A stretch of 64,000 nt of DNA from Pseudorasbora parva (lineage: Eukaryota; Chordata; Actinopteri; Cypriniformes; Gobionidae). How positions within the stretch are numbered: the stretch's first letter is position 1; every line of letters begins with the position of its first letter. Shown piece by piece: positions 47,883 through 60,341 of this stretch. The notes under the pieces are model-generated. The model saw nothing but the letters and a program-made list of their open reading frames with translations, did not search any database and was not told where the DNA came from. Position numbers and translations under genes: made by a program. The stretch lies in contig NC_090178.1 of assembly GCF_024679245.1 (NCBI RefSeq), positions 9,857,702-9,921,701 on the forward strand, given 5' to 3'.

Positions 47883-49059
47883 TATATGGATAGGGTTTAT
47901 TGTCCACACTCAATTTTTTTTTTGCTGGATTTATGTAAAAAAACAAACAAAAAAAAAAACAGCCAAGATCGAAAGAAAAAACCAGCCGTCAAGTGTTTCC
48001 ACACAACAATATTGAGTAATTTGTACAAATAAAAATTTAGTTTAGAAATTCAAGAATTTGTCACTGTTACATAATATTTGTACATCCATTTGTGCAGTTT
48101 ACTTATTATTACATTTATAAAAGTTTATTATGTAAGGTAAACACATTTAATGACTTGACCTTATTCAGTCAACAATTTGCTCAGTTTGCACACAAAAAAA
48201 TAATTAATTAAAATCTCAATTTAATTGAGAGCAGGAATTCCATCCTATAAACATGAACTGTTCTGCATAATGCTAACCACAAAATTCAAAAACTTTACTG
48301 TACAACTTACCGGGATCCGTATCATATCACATGGAATAGCTCAATCAGGGTTTCAGCCGTGGAAAAGACGTCAAAACTGCTCGTAAACAATGTCATGTGA
48401 CATCACATTTACCTCAGAAAAACCATATCCAGTGTCCATAACTTATTAGTCAGCAAAAAAAAAAATTATTAATGTGGTGCATATATTTAGCTAAACTGCT
48501 GAATCATTATGAATTTCTTAAGAGAAGCTGGTTTTTAATAGGATATGAAGCAAAGTAGAATTGAGGAGGGTTAAAAGTATAAATGATATTAATGAAGATA
48601 TAGTAGGATAGGGATGAGATGTGTGTGGGAATGTGTGAGTGTGGGGGAGATGGAGGGTGAGTGGGAAATTTAGTATGTAAGCCACACTCCGGGGCAGATG
48701 GGGGCGGTAATGCACCAATAAGCTGGATGCCAACCGCTGGAAAAACTCAAAGAAGTAGTAGTTAATGCTAAATATATATATATATACAATATTACATCGG
48801 CTATTCATTATAATTTTTAATGTTCTTTAATATTTAATGCATGGATAAATCTGGCAAGTTTTTTGACAGTCTTCCCCCATAATTAATATTATAACTATTA
48901 TGTAAAAAAAAAAACAATTGTGTAATTTAAGTGTTTGTGTACAAATCAATAAATTTTTACCTTTAATATTATAGTAGGCTGCAACGGACTCCCATAGATA
49001 CAGCATTAAATCAGAGATTTGTTTTGCTTATACATTTTTTTGCTATTTATTATACCTGA
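47883..49059. other. intronic DNA with possible repeat fragment
   Basis: 48680-48760 (CGGGGCAGATGGGGGCGGTA, ATGCCAACCGCTGGAAAAAC, AAAGAAGTAGTAG) resembles a dispersed fish repeat whose class I cannot settle. The rest is AT-rich and non-coding. Confidence 0.35.
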
Positions 49060-49155
49060 TGTATCCAAAATAATCGATATTGTATCAAATCGAAACGCAA
49101 GCTTGTGAATCGAAATCTAATCAAATTGTGAAATTTGTGTCAATACCCAGCCCTA
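49060..49155. mobile_element. right end of a hAT element
   Basis: AATCGATATTGTATCAAATC, GTGAATCGAAATCTAATC and the terminus TCAATACCCAGCCCTA are hAT-like. The left end is not found. Confidence 0.55.
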
Positions 49156-49681
49156 GTAATGTATAAGCTTTAGTATGAGCAATAGTAGTTTGGAACAACT
49201 AAAAATAATACAAATTTAAGTGTGATCAGAAACGGATGTGTTTCTTGGCGGCAGAACTTATGTTGATATTTAAAAAATGCATCCTCCTTTTTTTTATTTC
49301 CTAGTAAAGACTTTTAGTAAAGACTAAACCAGGTGGATGAATAGTATCTTTAGCATGCAAAATCCAGAGTTTCCTGGTAATAATGATGATGATGTGACAT
49401 TCGTGTGCACTCTTTTCCCAATCATTCCGACACAGTGGCAAATCTACTGACAGCTGACACTCAAAAAAAAAAAAGGACTTTCGCCTCAAAATTATAAAAA
49501 ATAAAAATGTAAGCAGTGTTTCCTGTACCAGTTTTCAGGTCCTCTGAGAAATCTATTCCCATCAGGACTGGATATGTCTGGGATTCCGTATTGTTTGCTC
49601 CACGTCCTTCATGGGTAAAGGCCTTTTGCCTTCTGACGAAAAAATAAAATGAAATCAATGAGATCATTGAAACTGTTGCTC
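49156..49681. other. intronic DNA, no gene seen
   Basis: AT-rich, no recognised feature. Confidence 0.4.
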
Positions 49682-49815
49682 TTAAAGGGATAGTTCAGCC
49701 AAAAATAAAAAATCATCACACCATCAACTGTTTGGTTTCTGCTATTCTTCAAAATATCTTCTTTTGTGTTTGGAACATTTGGAATTGTTTTGGAATTTTA
49801 ATTTTTGGTGAATGA
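49682..49815. mobile_element. short TTAA MITE derivative
   Basis: TTAAAGGGATAGTTCAGCC opens at 49682. After only about 35 bases it jumps to CATCAACTGTTTGGTTTC and AAAATATCTTCTTTTGTG of the right arm, and ends TTTTAATTTTTGGTGAATG. The whole left arm is deleted. Confidence 0.8.
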
Positions 49816-51179
49816 ATTCAGTTGTTGAATGAATGTTTTTTAACATGCATACTGTATTCTTGATTTTTTTTTTCTGGATACTAACAAAACAGTTTTTTTT
49901 AACAGTATAGATGATTACATTGTGGTAATACAACTTTTTCACACATTCATGAACATAAATGTGTATGTCAAGCCACAAAATCACAAAAAACTTTACACAG
50001 GCCTTTGCTTTGATGTTGCCACCCCTCATAGTCCTCATGCCACCCTATGAATCGTTTTCTATATCGCCTTTTCTATATCGTTTTCTATATATTAAATGCA
50101 GCATTAGAGGAATTCACACACTTGAACACACTTGAAACTCTGTTCACGACCCATCTTGCTTCTTTAACATATTGACATATTTTTGAATGAGACTATATAG
50201 TGCAGGGTGACAGGGGTTAAAGTTGAAAGGGTTACATGATACAAAGTTTCTTCTCTTTAAAATAAGTACAATAGGACGAGATTTGTGTATTAAGAAAGTA
50301 AATGAGTCCAGTTTTGTCTCCTTTTATAGAGTCATTTATCATCAGTCATAATTATTTGAGTAGATCCTGTTAATGACTATAAATCTTGCTAACCAAGCAT
50401 CGGGGGTTATACCCTGGAGTAAAGACACCGTAGGTCCAGCATTCATGTCTTTGTTTCAGCCGCTTTACCAGTTACGTGCTCTGCTGCAGTTTCAAGGTGC
50501 TAGAATCCAACATAAAGTACATGCTCATATTCAAATCACTGTGTTCATAATGCCACATGAATGAAATGAGTGAAGCTGCAGTCCAAGGTGATGCGCTCGT
50601 TGTGCCGTCTTCTATAGCTGTGTGAATTTTTAGATGACCAATGGTTCATTTGAAAACCCAGTCAATTAATGGATCGGTAAATGTGTTTTGTGGGGGTTTT
50701 TTACAGGCAAAAGAAATAGGAAATACACAAAGCATGATTTGTTTTCATGTGAAAGCATGCCTAAATGCTATTGATTAGATATGAATCTGCCTCAGGGGTT
50801 TTCACTGAGCTTCTGCTTTTGTTCTTTTCAGTGATGATAACCTAAAAAGCTTGGAATCTATTCAGTCAGGATGTTTCTGTGAAGAATATTTACTTCGCTA
50901 ATTATTAAATGCAGGTGTTTTATCTAGATGTGACTGAAGCTCCTGTTCTAGATGGGGAAGTTATTTGCTGTAAAATCATGTATCTGATTTTACATAATGT
51001 AATGCTCTATGTAATGATACAGAAATGTATAAGTGGGGTGAAATTAAACTAAGCAGATATAATGACTATTAATCACTTAATCACGCTGTTCTGAAGCTCC
51101 ACAAGTAATCATTTATAACGTTTGACACGTCTCTCATCACTTTAATATTTAATTATCAGATATTTTAAATAATTGTATA
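49816..51179. other. intronic DNA, no gene seen
   Basis: AT-rich, unique-looking; no recognised element. Confidence 0.4.
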
Positions 51180-51360
51180 ACGCTTTCAGCTTTGATAATA
51201 CTTTTGATGGGGTGATCAAATGTAGTCAGGACTTAAAACCATATTAGATAAAATATAATTTTAGCATATCTGATGAAAGATTTTTCTAGTAAATATCTGA
51301 TTTTATGCATAATTCTCCAAAGATTTCCCCCATCAGCACATAAAACGTGGCACAAGAGCA
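51180..51360. repeat. direct repeat, first copy
   Basis: AACGCTTTCAGCTTTGATAA, TAAAACCATATTAGATAAAA and TTTTAGCATATCTGATGAAA recur with mismatches at 52699-52810, and CCCCCATCAGCACA recurs at 53796-53813. The second copy is interrupted by the element at 52815. Confidence 0.7.
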
Positions 51361-51461
51361 TATTTCATGCGTTTCAACCTCATATGAAAGTTTTTACTTT
51401 TATTTATGTTCTGTTAGAAGAATATTGATCAAATGAAACTATCCATCCATGGCACAGGTGC

Positions 51462-52010
51462 ACTTAGGGTGTGTTTTGGGCATAATATGAAATAAACCAA
51501 TCAAAGTCTCATCTCCCATTCCCTTTAAAAGCAAGTTGCGCTTGCACCATGGCGGATTCGCTATTTACAGGGCTAATTTGAGAGCTGAAAGTCTGAACGC
51601 TTCTCCAGAGAGGCATCCTTTTATTTTTAATATTTAAAAGTGTTTGTGTGCAGCTCGCGTCCCTGTTTGTGTAACAACCAGAGTGCACGTGCATTTTTCC
51701 TCCGCCTATAGGCGCATATTACTAACACAGCATTTAAATAACACCAAAAATACTGCGCTATTAACTTTAGACCAGGTTTAGTTGGTCAATAGTGCAGTCG
51801 TTTTCAGTTGCCGCAGAATAGCAACACGCCAATAATGCGCCTGAACGCACCTTGTTTTCAGACCAGCACGCCCGCAAGGGCGAACAGATGGGCGCCAGTG
51901 CGTTTGCTATTTAAACAGCATGCCGCTGGATGTGAAAATGATAACTGCGTCGGGCTGAAACTAGAAAACACTTGTGTAGTGCCTGCTGTCACATTGCACC
52001 AGGTGTATGA
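51462..52010. mobile_element. Harbinger-like non-autonomous relic
   Basis: AGACCAGGTTTAGTTGGTCA, GCAACACGCCAATAATGCGC and CGGGCTGAAACTAGAAAACA are typical of the GGGCCCTAT-ended fish family also present at 60342. The terminal GGGCCC ends are not preserved. The 80-residue frame at 51808 is an artefact of its low stop density. Confidence 0.65.
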
Positions 52011-52116
52011 TTTAATACACCCACGATTCTTAGATTTAATTTACCCGTAATAATATTGAATTTTCAAAATTCTTAAAAAGTTTCACAGAATTCAAAGGAG
52101 TTATTTATAAAGGTCT

Positions 52117-52528
52117 ACACTGTAAAAAAAAAAAAAAAAAAAATAGAAAAAAAGTTACCTGGTTGCCTTAAAATTTTGAGTTAATACAATGAACATTTTT
52201 TGAGATTCGACAACCTTTATTAAAAGATTATTAACAGATTTTGTAAGCATATTGGGTAATTGTGTGTTTTATTTCTGATGGCGCATTGAAACATGTCAAA
52301 TAGAGCTATTTTCATGATTTATAAAAAAATGTATGTGGTTCAGATACAATCATTTTTTGAGTTTCTATTTATTTCAAATTTCCTTGATTGGAAATTTTTA
52401 TGACAAATTTCCTTCATTGTATCAACTCAAATTTTCAATTTCAATAAAGTCAAAATTTTAAGGCAACCAGGTTACTTACTTTTTTAAGTTAAACCAACAA
52501 AAAGTAACAATTTGTTTTACAGTGTGTA
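52117..52528. mobile_element. inverted-repeat MITE with TACACTGTAAA ends
   Basis: The left side ACCTGGTTGCCTTAAAATTT is the complement of AAATTTTAAGGCAACCAGGT (right side, allowing one mismatch). Termini TACACTGTAAAA and TTTTACAGTGTGTA. About 410 bp, non-coding. Confidence 0.85.
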
Positions 52529-52814
52529 TACATACCCCAGTATTTAAATTCTCATTTATGAGACATTTTGACTAATTTGTTAACGCTTGGTTTACTCCAA
52601 TGTATGAAATGTCCTCAGATCTGGATAGAATTCAGACGATTATCATAATATTGAATTGCAAAATATAAAGTTCTACGTTCCTCACCATGGCTAATTTGAT
52701 AATGCTTTCAGCTTTAATAATACTTTCATATTACATAGTATTTTTGGCCTAAAACCATATAATTAAATGAAATACATTTTTAGCATACCCGGCGAAACAT
52801 TTTTGCAGTTTTAA

Positions 52815-53757
52815 GGTCCTTTCACACCGGACGCGTAACGAAAAAGCGTAACGAATAAGCGAATATTTCGCATGCGAATATTTCGCGTCAAAACCATTCA
52901 CATCAGCCGCGACACGAATTTGCGACGTTTCAGAGCTCCAACATTCCAAAACATTCGCAGCGACAGCTGAGAAAACACGGACACTTCATCATTCAGTGAA
53001 GACGAGCTTTTCATTTTATTTAAAGGACCGAGGAAGGTTTTGGGTGCAGCCAGTCTTAAACAACAGAGTCTGAAGGGGAGGATGCTAATCTTGTACAGGA
53101 GCTAAAACTTTATCATGGCCGGTTCAGCACTTATTCTCTAAAGTCTGTGGGACAATTTGAGGATCTCCTCCAGAGACGGCAGCGCATCTGACGAGACAAA
53201 CCGCGCACTTCTGGGAATCAATCGATCCGAGCAGATGTGTCCAGTCGAGTCACATGTTAACATTTCAGTGCCACAGACGTAGCCTACTGATGGCAACACG
53301 TTCACTTTCCATAATCGTGGACACAATGTTTAGAAAAAAATCAACTATTTATAAAAGGTAATAACTTATAAGTTATAAGTTATTATACTAACTCATAAGT
53401 TAAGTTATTGCTGTCTGTAGCATACAGTGGGCAAACACAGCTGCAGCTGTACAGCTTACAGTTGTAATCTCATGAGAAATGCCATGCCTGGCAAAGGTTA
53501 AAGTTGATTGAATAGCTCGTGACATCAACTGGACATTTCGTCACCTTTGTTTCCTTTTATGTGATTGGTTGAAGCCGTTTTTGTCGCCGCTAGAGTAAAA
53601 AAAATCGACATCGAAACGAAAAAAATAAATCTCGTTTTTTCGCCTCAGCACATTCGCGTTCGGTGTGGAAGCTCTCATTACACAAACAGCTGATCGAAAG
53701 AAAAAACCATCGCGTGAATTATTCGCACATCAAAATCGCGTCTAGTGTGAAAGGGCC
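52815..53757. mobile_element. TTAA-flanked element with GGTCCTTTCACAC ends
   Basis: TTAA at 52811-52814 and 53758-53761. Ends GGTCCTTTCACACCGGACGC and, inverted, GGCCCTTTCACACTAGACGC. Subterminal clusters of CGAATATTTCGC and CGAAACGAAAAAA occur. It splits the second copy of the 51.2-kb direct repeat. No transposase frame. The TTAA target suggests a Kolobok- or piggyBac-type mobiliser. Confidence 0.88.
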
Positions 53758-53819
53758 TTAAAACTGAATTCTTTACGTATGAATCCACAAATGTTCCCCC
53801 AAAATCAGCACAGAAAATG

Positions 53820-54205
53820 TCATATAAATGTTACAAATTTCTACAGATTTCTCCACAGAATTTAGACGACGTCAGTCAAAAAGAAAACAGTGTGCCCACT
53901 ATATGGAAAAATTGGATATGACTGTGTGTAATTCAAACTTATGAAGTATTTTATGAACGACTTGAAAATGTATGGAAAAAAAAAACATGGAAATTCATTG
54001 GTCAAAAGGTGTAGCAAGTAGGAAGCCTGTTCTAGACTCTTAGAGAACCATGCTTGAATCCTCTCAAAGCCCTTTTCGTGTCTGATCTCTCCCTCCTAAT
54101 GAATCTATTGTAACACACAGTTGGACTGGTGCTGCCTGAGGGGATACAGGGGACCTGAGGTCACGACCTCACGGTGGAGGGGTGTTTGGGATTTATTCTT
54201 CTTCT

Positions 54206-54236
<31 letters not shown>

Positions 54237-55026
54237 GAGGCATCCTCTCAGCCAGTCTCCAGCTCTATGACAGGAAACGGTGTGTGTGTGTGTGTGTGTT
54301 CTCTCCTCACAGCGCCAGCGGCTGCCGTGGCCACAGATGACTAGAGCTGAGATAATACATGCTCGACTTGATCTACAAGTGAACCTGACATTTCCCCCTT
54401 CTCCTCTTCATCACTGCATGTCCCAAACAGGCAAACAGATATGGAGGCAAAGCGATAAGCGGCCACCGCTTTGTGACTGAAGTGATGGCTACATAGTTTA
54501 GCACAATCAGGGCGAAGACACCGTTAAACGCCGTGTCACAATTCATGGTGTCAAGTTTGTGAATGATACATCCACATCCACGTCATTTGACAAGGGCTCT
54601 TTCCTTTCAGTCGCTGTGCAACAAACTGGATACCTTATTTGAACGAAAGCACCTTGGACTGCATTTTGTAGAAATGCTCTGTTACCGTGATATTATCAGG
54701 AGGAAGCAACACAACAATGCTTGTAAAAACGGCCTTATATTAATTAATAGTTAAATTTTTTTTTTACAAATGTAAATGTCAAAGAAGGGCTGACACTGAA
54801 AATGCCACAAAAATATTTTTAGATTTTTAAATATTTCAACGGTTACACCATTTTAGAGTGATTATACGTGCATAGTGATTTATATTTAAAAACTATATTT
54901 CTAGGGACTTGGCGTTTAAAATTGATATTTAAAATATTTCTTCCTTTGATCATCTCTGTTGATCTTGGCTAATGTTTGGCGTTTGATGCTGATGAATGCA
55001 GTTGATGAACATGAAAGCTTTCCTAG
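53820..55026. other. intronic DNA with simple repeats
   Basis: A CT tract at 54207-54237 and a short TG tract at 54280-54299. 54300-54640 is GC-balanced and unique-looking, without recognisable coding similarity. Confidence 0.4.
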
Positions 55027-55968
55027 TTAAAGGGATAGTTCACTCCAAAATCATGTCGTTCCAAACCCGTAAGACTTTCGTTCGTCTTCAGTACACAAGT
55101 GAAGATCTTTTTTTATGAAATCTCCCTCTATTGACAGCTACACAACTACCACTTTTTTGATGCTTCAAAATGTTCATAATGAGTTTATAAAACTAATCTA
55201 TAGGAATCGAGCAGTTTAGTCCATATTTTCTGAAGAGACTCTGTGTACTTATATGATGAACAAACAATTTTAGAGTTGGGTACCGTTCACATTTTAACCA
55301 GTACCTGAAATCTGTGCGTGTATGCCATTCATTCACACAGAGACACAAGATTCGTATTTAAATAGTCTTTTTGCGGTGTAATATGTTCACAGACACAAGT
55401 CTGTAGTCTGTACCGATTGATTTAATGTGAATCGGTACTCGGTAGTATCAATGTAATTTGGTTGTTGCCCTTAAGAGTACAGAGTTGGGTACCCAACCAT
55501 ATTAAATGTAGGCTTTTATTCACATACAAACATTTATCAACTCACACATGAGTTGTGGTAAACGGAAGCTCAAGCATGTTCGTTGACATGTGAGAACCAA
55601 TGAGGTTCTTTCTTGTGTTACGCATCACATTTGAGCTTCCGCAACCATGGGGTTTGTTCTTGTGCGTCAAGCAGGTTCGGTTGAGCTTTTGTTTATGTTC
55701 ACAGATCAATGTTTAAATGTGAATAGAAGCCTAAATTTAATCTGTTCATCATATAAAGCGGGCGAGTCTATTTATTTGAATTAGTTTTATGATCTCTAGC
55801 ATTAAAGTGGTAGTTGAGTAGCTGTTAATGGAGAAGTACAGAAATCTCTCTTCAGAAAGATCTTCATTTGTGTGCTGAAAATGAAGAAAAGCCTGGCAGG
55901 TTTGGAACGACATGAGGGTGAGTAATTAATGGCATTGAATGTATTTTTGGGTGATCTATTACTTCTAT
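55027..55968. mobile_element. long-armed TTAA MITE with nested insertion
   Basis: Starts TTAAAGGGATAGTTCACTCC. The right arm ends GACATGAGGGTGAGTAATTA, then TTTTTGGGTGATCTATTAC. Arms pair through ATGTCGTTCCAAACC, AGTGAAGATCTTT and TATATGATGAACA. The centre near 55560-55650 has GGAAGCTCAAG and its complement. The right TTAA has decayed. Confidence 0.88.
55268..55497. mobile_element. short element nested in the long-armed TTAA MITE
   Basis: Starts AGAGTTGGGTACCGTTCAC and ends GAGTTGGGTACCCAACC. Its removal restores continuity of the left arm with the right arm (GATGAACA...TTAAATGTAGGC against GCCTAAATTTAATCTGTTCATC). A GGTACC/CCCAACTCT motif recurs at 61714-61726. Superfamily uncertain, perhaps hAT. 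Confidence 0.65.
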
Positions 55969-56029
55969 AATCTATTGATCTATAAGCCAGTTTGGGACAC
56001 CATAGTCATTTCACTAAAGTAGATTGTGG

Positions 56030-56115
56030 TGTAGTGGTTAAGGCTCAGGGTTTATGTCTGAAAGGTTGCTGATTTGATTCGTGCTAGCAGCGAGCCAAGA
56101 TTTTAAGAGTTTCAA
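56030..56115 (+). mobile_element. tRNA-derived SINE head
   Basis: TGGTGTAGTGGTTAAGGCTC resembles an A-box and GGTTGCTGATTTGATTCGTG a decayed B-box at normal spacing. The sequence then runs into unrelated DNA. No intact tRNA fold is expected. Confidence 0.5.
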
Positions 56116-58029
56116 ATACAATTTCTAGTGCTAACATATTGACGTCAGTTGTTTAGCTTTGGGAAGTTTTTTTTTTGTCCGTAAAGAAGTAAAAACTAAC
56201 GCCCGCCTAAAGCTCCCTGAAGTTTGATATTTTGCATAACCTCATTCAAATCTGAATTAGCAAGAAACAACATAAGTTTGTCCACAGTGTTGTCTCCCTC
56301 GGTTTGCGCCACGTCTTGCCAAAGGTGTTGGAATACGCCACGGCAGAATCCACGGCGAACACTGAGGGGGAAAATCTAGCACAAGGGAGAAGAGTTTGAG
56401 CGATGCCAGCTGCTTTGCCATCTGTCACTGTCAAGACTCCACTTGTGGGACACTGAAACAACTTCCTTGAAAAGTAGCCGAGATAATCCACAATAGTTTT
56501 CACTTGCAATCTCGATTCCCCTGTTGGAATTCAACGTTCCACCGTGTGAAGCGGAGATGGTTAATTGGTGGCGAAATCCAGGAGATGTTGGCCGTCCTTT
56601 CTCGTACATGCGCATATTTTGAAGTGTGCGACAAGCCAGTCTTGGCAATCGATTCTGAAAGTGTCTTTCAAGTGAATAAACGTGTGATATATTGTCTAGT
56701 TATGAGCTTTGAGCCAAGTTAGGCTCTCTTTTAGCAAATGAGTTGTTATATCAGCAGTTCACCAGTGCAGTTTGTGTTTTTGAGCTGTCGAACGTTAAAC
56801 TTAATGGCCGGTTCTGCTTGATTCTCTTGCCCTAACTTTACTCTTACTTCCTCACAGACAAGAGGGCACATCCGAGTTCCCCGTCTCCTCTCGTATTTTG
56901 TCACACAAACGCTCATCAAACCAGTCCAGATGGAGGAGCAGCACTAAATGAAAGTATTCAGTGTGAAAATCGCAGATTTTCTGCAGCGGTCATCTGGTGC
57001 GCTATCACAGAAGCCTTTTGTGAGATAGAAACGCTTGATAGAGCCTGCAGAAGTCTGGACAGCGTCTGGCCGTCTGTCCCGGTGGTCTAGCACATTAGGC
57101 GAGGGTGTACGAGCCTGTCAAAACAGGAAAATTAGACCACGGGGTCATCAGTAAACTAATTGGGTAACAAAGAGCATACGCAACCCCACGAACCCTCGCT
57201 TTAACGGTCGGTGAGCTGAGATAAGAGAGTTCACGCCTAATGCGTCCAGAGGAGTTGAGTTCACTCTTATTTATTTACCTATGACTCGATGTCGAGAATG
57301 GGTTTTACCAAGACCCAAACTCAAATCACGTAGCGCTTTAATGCTGCCATGGAAGATTATGCAAATGGTTGCTACCTCATGCTGAGCATTTTCTTCACCC
57401 ACATTCACTCTGGTTGTTTCTAGTTTTCAGAGGTTGTATCACATCTGATCGGGTAGCTTTCGTTCTCTGCACGGAATGCTTCAAACGATGAGAAGAATCT
57501 GCGCAATGCAATGACATTTCCGTGCGATTGATTACCTGGCAGATGCCGCCTGCCTCCCCGGGCCTCCAGGCATGCAGATATCTCTACAGGTGTACGGGAC
57601 GTACAGAGAAACCCTTGTTATTGGCCCAATAGCGAGCTTTTGCTGTAGGAGTCGTCAGCAAGTTGCATGCAAAGATCAAAGAAGGCAGCAATTGGATTCA
57701 AAGTGGAAATTCAAATTGAAATAGGGGGATCTATGGGGAAGGCACACCATTTCACGAGCCGAATCCGAGCACAAGAGCAGGGCATGTTCCTCTGCCTCCT
57801 AGACATTATTACAATGCAAAGCAAACATTATGAATTCAGCGTCGCCATGTCCTCTTCAAATAATATGCATGCGAGCTATGCACAAAGTGCATTCAACTTC
57901 ACACGAGTCAGGCAGTCGAACACTCTACCTTTGTTTGCTTTCAAGTCTGCTTGAATTTGTTCAGGTTGTGTTGTGTGGATGATTTTATTCATTGTAGTTT
58001 TAGTCTAATTTGTGCACACCAGTATTTTT
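56116..58029. other. repeat-poor intronic DNA
   Basis: Almost two kilobases without recognised transposon sequence, GC-balanced, with frames on both strands that lack any domain. 57090-57270 and 57480-57800 look least eroded. A candidate region for conserved enhancers. Confidence 0.4.
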
Positions 58030-58146
58030 GCATCTACAAGTCACCTTTATTTATATAGCGCTTTATACAATACAGATTGTTTCAAAGCAGCTTTACAGTG
58101 ATAACACGGAACTATATTTATGGAAACATAAGACTTTTTGAAGATT
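58030..58146. repeat. dispersed repeat fragment
   Basis: CAAGTCACCTTTATTTATAT, AGCGCTTTATACAATACAGA and TCAAAGCAGCTTTACAGTGA form a well-known cyprinid repeat. It is interrupted at GTTACAGA by the hAT that follows. Confidence 0.6.
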
Positions 58147-58154
58147 GTTACAGA

Positions 58155-59637
58155 CAGGGGCATAGCCATCTTTTAAGAAGTGACGGGGACAGAAATGTCA
58201 TAATACCATTTTTTTTTTTTTTTTTTTTTTGGACCAATATAATTTATGGCATCTCTTGCTTTTAATTGGGCAAGATATTAAATACACTGCTGAACAACAA
58301 CCACTAATTAATATCTATAATATTATTCTCCTATTTTTTATGCCAATTTTATGATTGGTTTATATACTACTAACACTTGTGCATTTTATGCAATGTAAAA
58401 ATATATATATATATTCTGATGTAAAACATGCTGTTCTCTATGTGAATATAGTAAAGTGTAATTTATTCCTGTGATCAAAGCTGAATTTATCATCATTACT
58501 CCAGTCTTCAGTGTCACATGATCCTTCACTAATCATTCTCATATGAGGATCTGATGATCAACACACATTTATGATTATTATCAGTTGTGCTGCTCATGGT
58601 GATGCTTAATTTTTGTGGAAACCATCTAAACATTTGTGGTCAAATTAAAAAAAGAGAGAAATTAATACTTTTATTAATCAGAAATGCATTAAATTGATCA
58701 CAAGGGATATTTTTAATATTGCAAAAGATAATCATTTATTTAATAAATGCAAATAAATGCTGTCCATTGAACTTTCTATTCATTAAAGAATCCTGAAAAA
58801 CAACATGTAGGCGTTTCCACAACATTTTTAAGCAGCACAACTGTTTTCAACACAGATAATAATCATAAATGTTTCTTGATTATAAAATCATCATATGAGA
58901 ATGATTAGTGAAGGGTCATGTGACACTGAAGACTGGAGTAATGATAATAAAATTAAGCTTTGATCACAGGAATAAATTACTATATATTCACATAGGGAAA
59001 AAAGCTGTTTTAATTTGTAATAATATTTTAAAATATTACTGTTTTAACTATTTTTGATTACATAAATGCAGTCTTGGTGAGCAGAAGATACTAAACATTA
59101 AAAGCTGCATTATTCGTATGATATAGGCCTACTTTATTGTCAATCAATAGCCTACATTGAGATGACTTGAAAAACACACATAATGCATATTGTCGTAATC
59201 GTCTGATTGTCGTCGTCACGTTTCATCTCTCATAACGATTGTTTTCCTTCAGCTGCAGCTCCAGCGTGACAGTAAGTTTCTACGAATCCGCTTTTGGACT
59301 TTCTGTGAGAGCCCCCTCCTCATATTTAGATTCGAATAAAACGATAGGTCATGCATAGATTATTTTTTGTCTCTGAAATAAAATCTTGATGTATTCAGAT
59401 TGATTTCTATGTAAATACACTTTCCCGTGACCTCAAGAAGCGCGCTATCAACCGAGATAGAGAAAGCTGTTTTTAGCGTCCCTGTTAACTTGCCCGCCCC
59501 CGCGCAGGTAACGCCGGTTCGAATCCCGCTCGGAGCGGGTGGTCTAGGATCGGGGAGACCCAGTAAAAGTGCAGGGGACGAAAATACCTTTTATTAAAAG
59601 TGAGGGGGGCATGTCCCCCACGTAATCTACACCCATG
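58155..59637. mobile_element. hAT-type element with perfect 8-bp target duplication
   Basis: GTTACAGA flanks both sides (58147-58154, 59638-59645). Ends CAGGGGCATAGCCATC and, inverted, CATGGGTGTAGATTACG. GTGACGGGGACAG and GTGAGGGGGGCATGTCCCCC are subterminal. It has a T-run at 58209-58230 and no transposase frame, and carries a nested palindrome. Confidence 0.92.
58436..59100. mobile_element. palindromic element nested in the hAT
   Basis: Arms about 58440-58625 and 58825-59000: TTTATTCCTGTGATCAAAGC against GCTTTGATCACAGGAATAAA; CTCCAGTCTTCAGTGTCACA against TGTGACACTGAAGACTGGAG. The tail AATGCAGTCTTGGTGAGCAG is typical of a common fish repeat. Its outer limits are approximate. Confidence 0.85.
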
Positions 59638-60341
59638 GTTACAGAGCTCTTTTTAATACCACACTGGTCACAACTGTCAACCTTAAAAAAGGACAAAAAC
59701 ACACAATATAGACATACCATCAAAGTAGTCCATAGAACTTATTTCGGAAGTTATACGAAGAAAATTTGTGTAAGTAATGAACTGAAATTTCAGTAACTGT
59801 TATTGTTATTTAAATATGACTCATGCTGGCAAAATGAGACACAATTAGCTCATCTTTTAATTTTTCACATTTTCTATTAAAAGACCTTAAAACTTGTTAG
59901 ATTTTTTTTTTTTTTTTTTTTTTGGGAATCGAGCGAAAAATTACTGTGCTACGCCTGTTTGAAGTCGTTGAGTAAGCAAAGTCAGTTTTAGAAAAATTTA
60001 GTTGAAGCTTTCTCAGTGTTCCAAAACAAAATCTCCAACCATACCTTCAAATCCCTGGTGATAACACCAGATTGCCACACACCAAGTAAAACATTTATAT
60101 TCTGCTTTTTTCCCATGATACCACAATTGTTTGATTAACATTTATTTATTTATTTGTATTTTATTTAACAGACAGACTATATATTCAGACCTACTGTACA
60201 GCACGGATAATGTTACACACAACAGTTAACCGTTCATTTAAGACATGACAGAAAATGTTTGCAGGAACACTTGCCAAGACAGATATTATAAAATACTAAT
60301 TCTGTATATACAGTATGTGTGTATGGGGATCGGGTGTCTTT
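59638..60341. other. intronic DNA with T-run
   Basis: AT-rich; 24 T at 59901-59924. Nothing coding. Confidence 0.4.

Noticed and set aside
51808..52050. 80-residue frame near 51.8 kb
   Set aside because: It lies within a Harbinger-like non-coding relic rich in GCGC words; same artefact as the frame at 60386.
56246..56722. Overlapping frames of 87, 90 and 72 residues in a repeat-poor block
   Set aside because: Looked like a possible exon cluster, but frames overlap on both strands, lack splice pairs with conserved flanks, and resemble no FOG segment.
59505..59580. Possible tRNA gene around GGTTCGAATCCCGC
   Set aside because: A B-box is present but no paired acceptor stem or A-box at proper spacing could be drawn; treated as a SINE or chance motif within the hAT.
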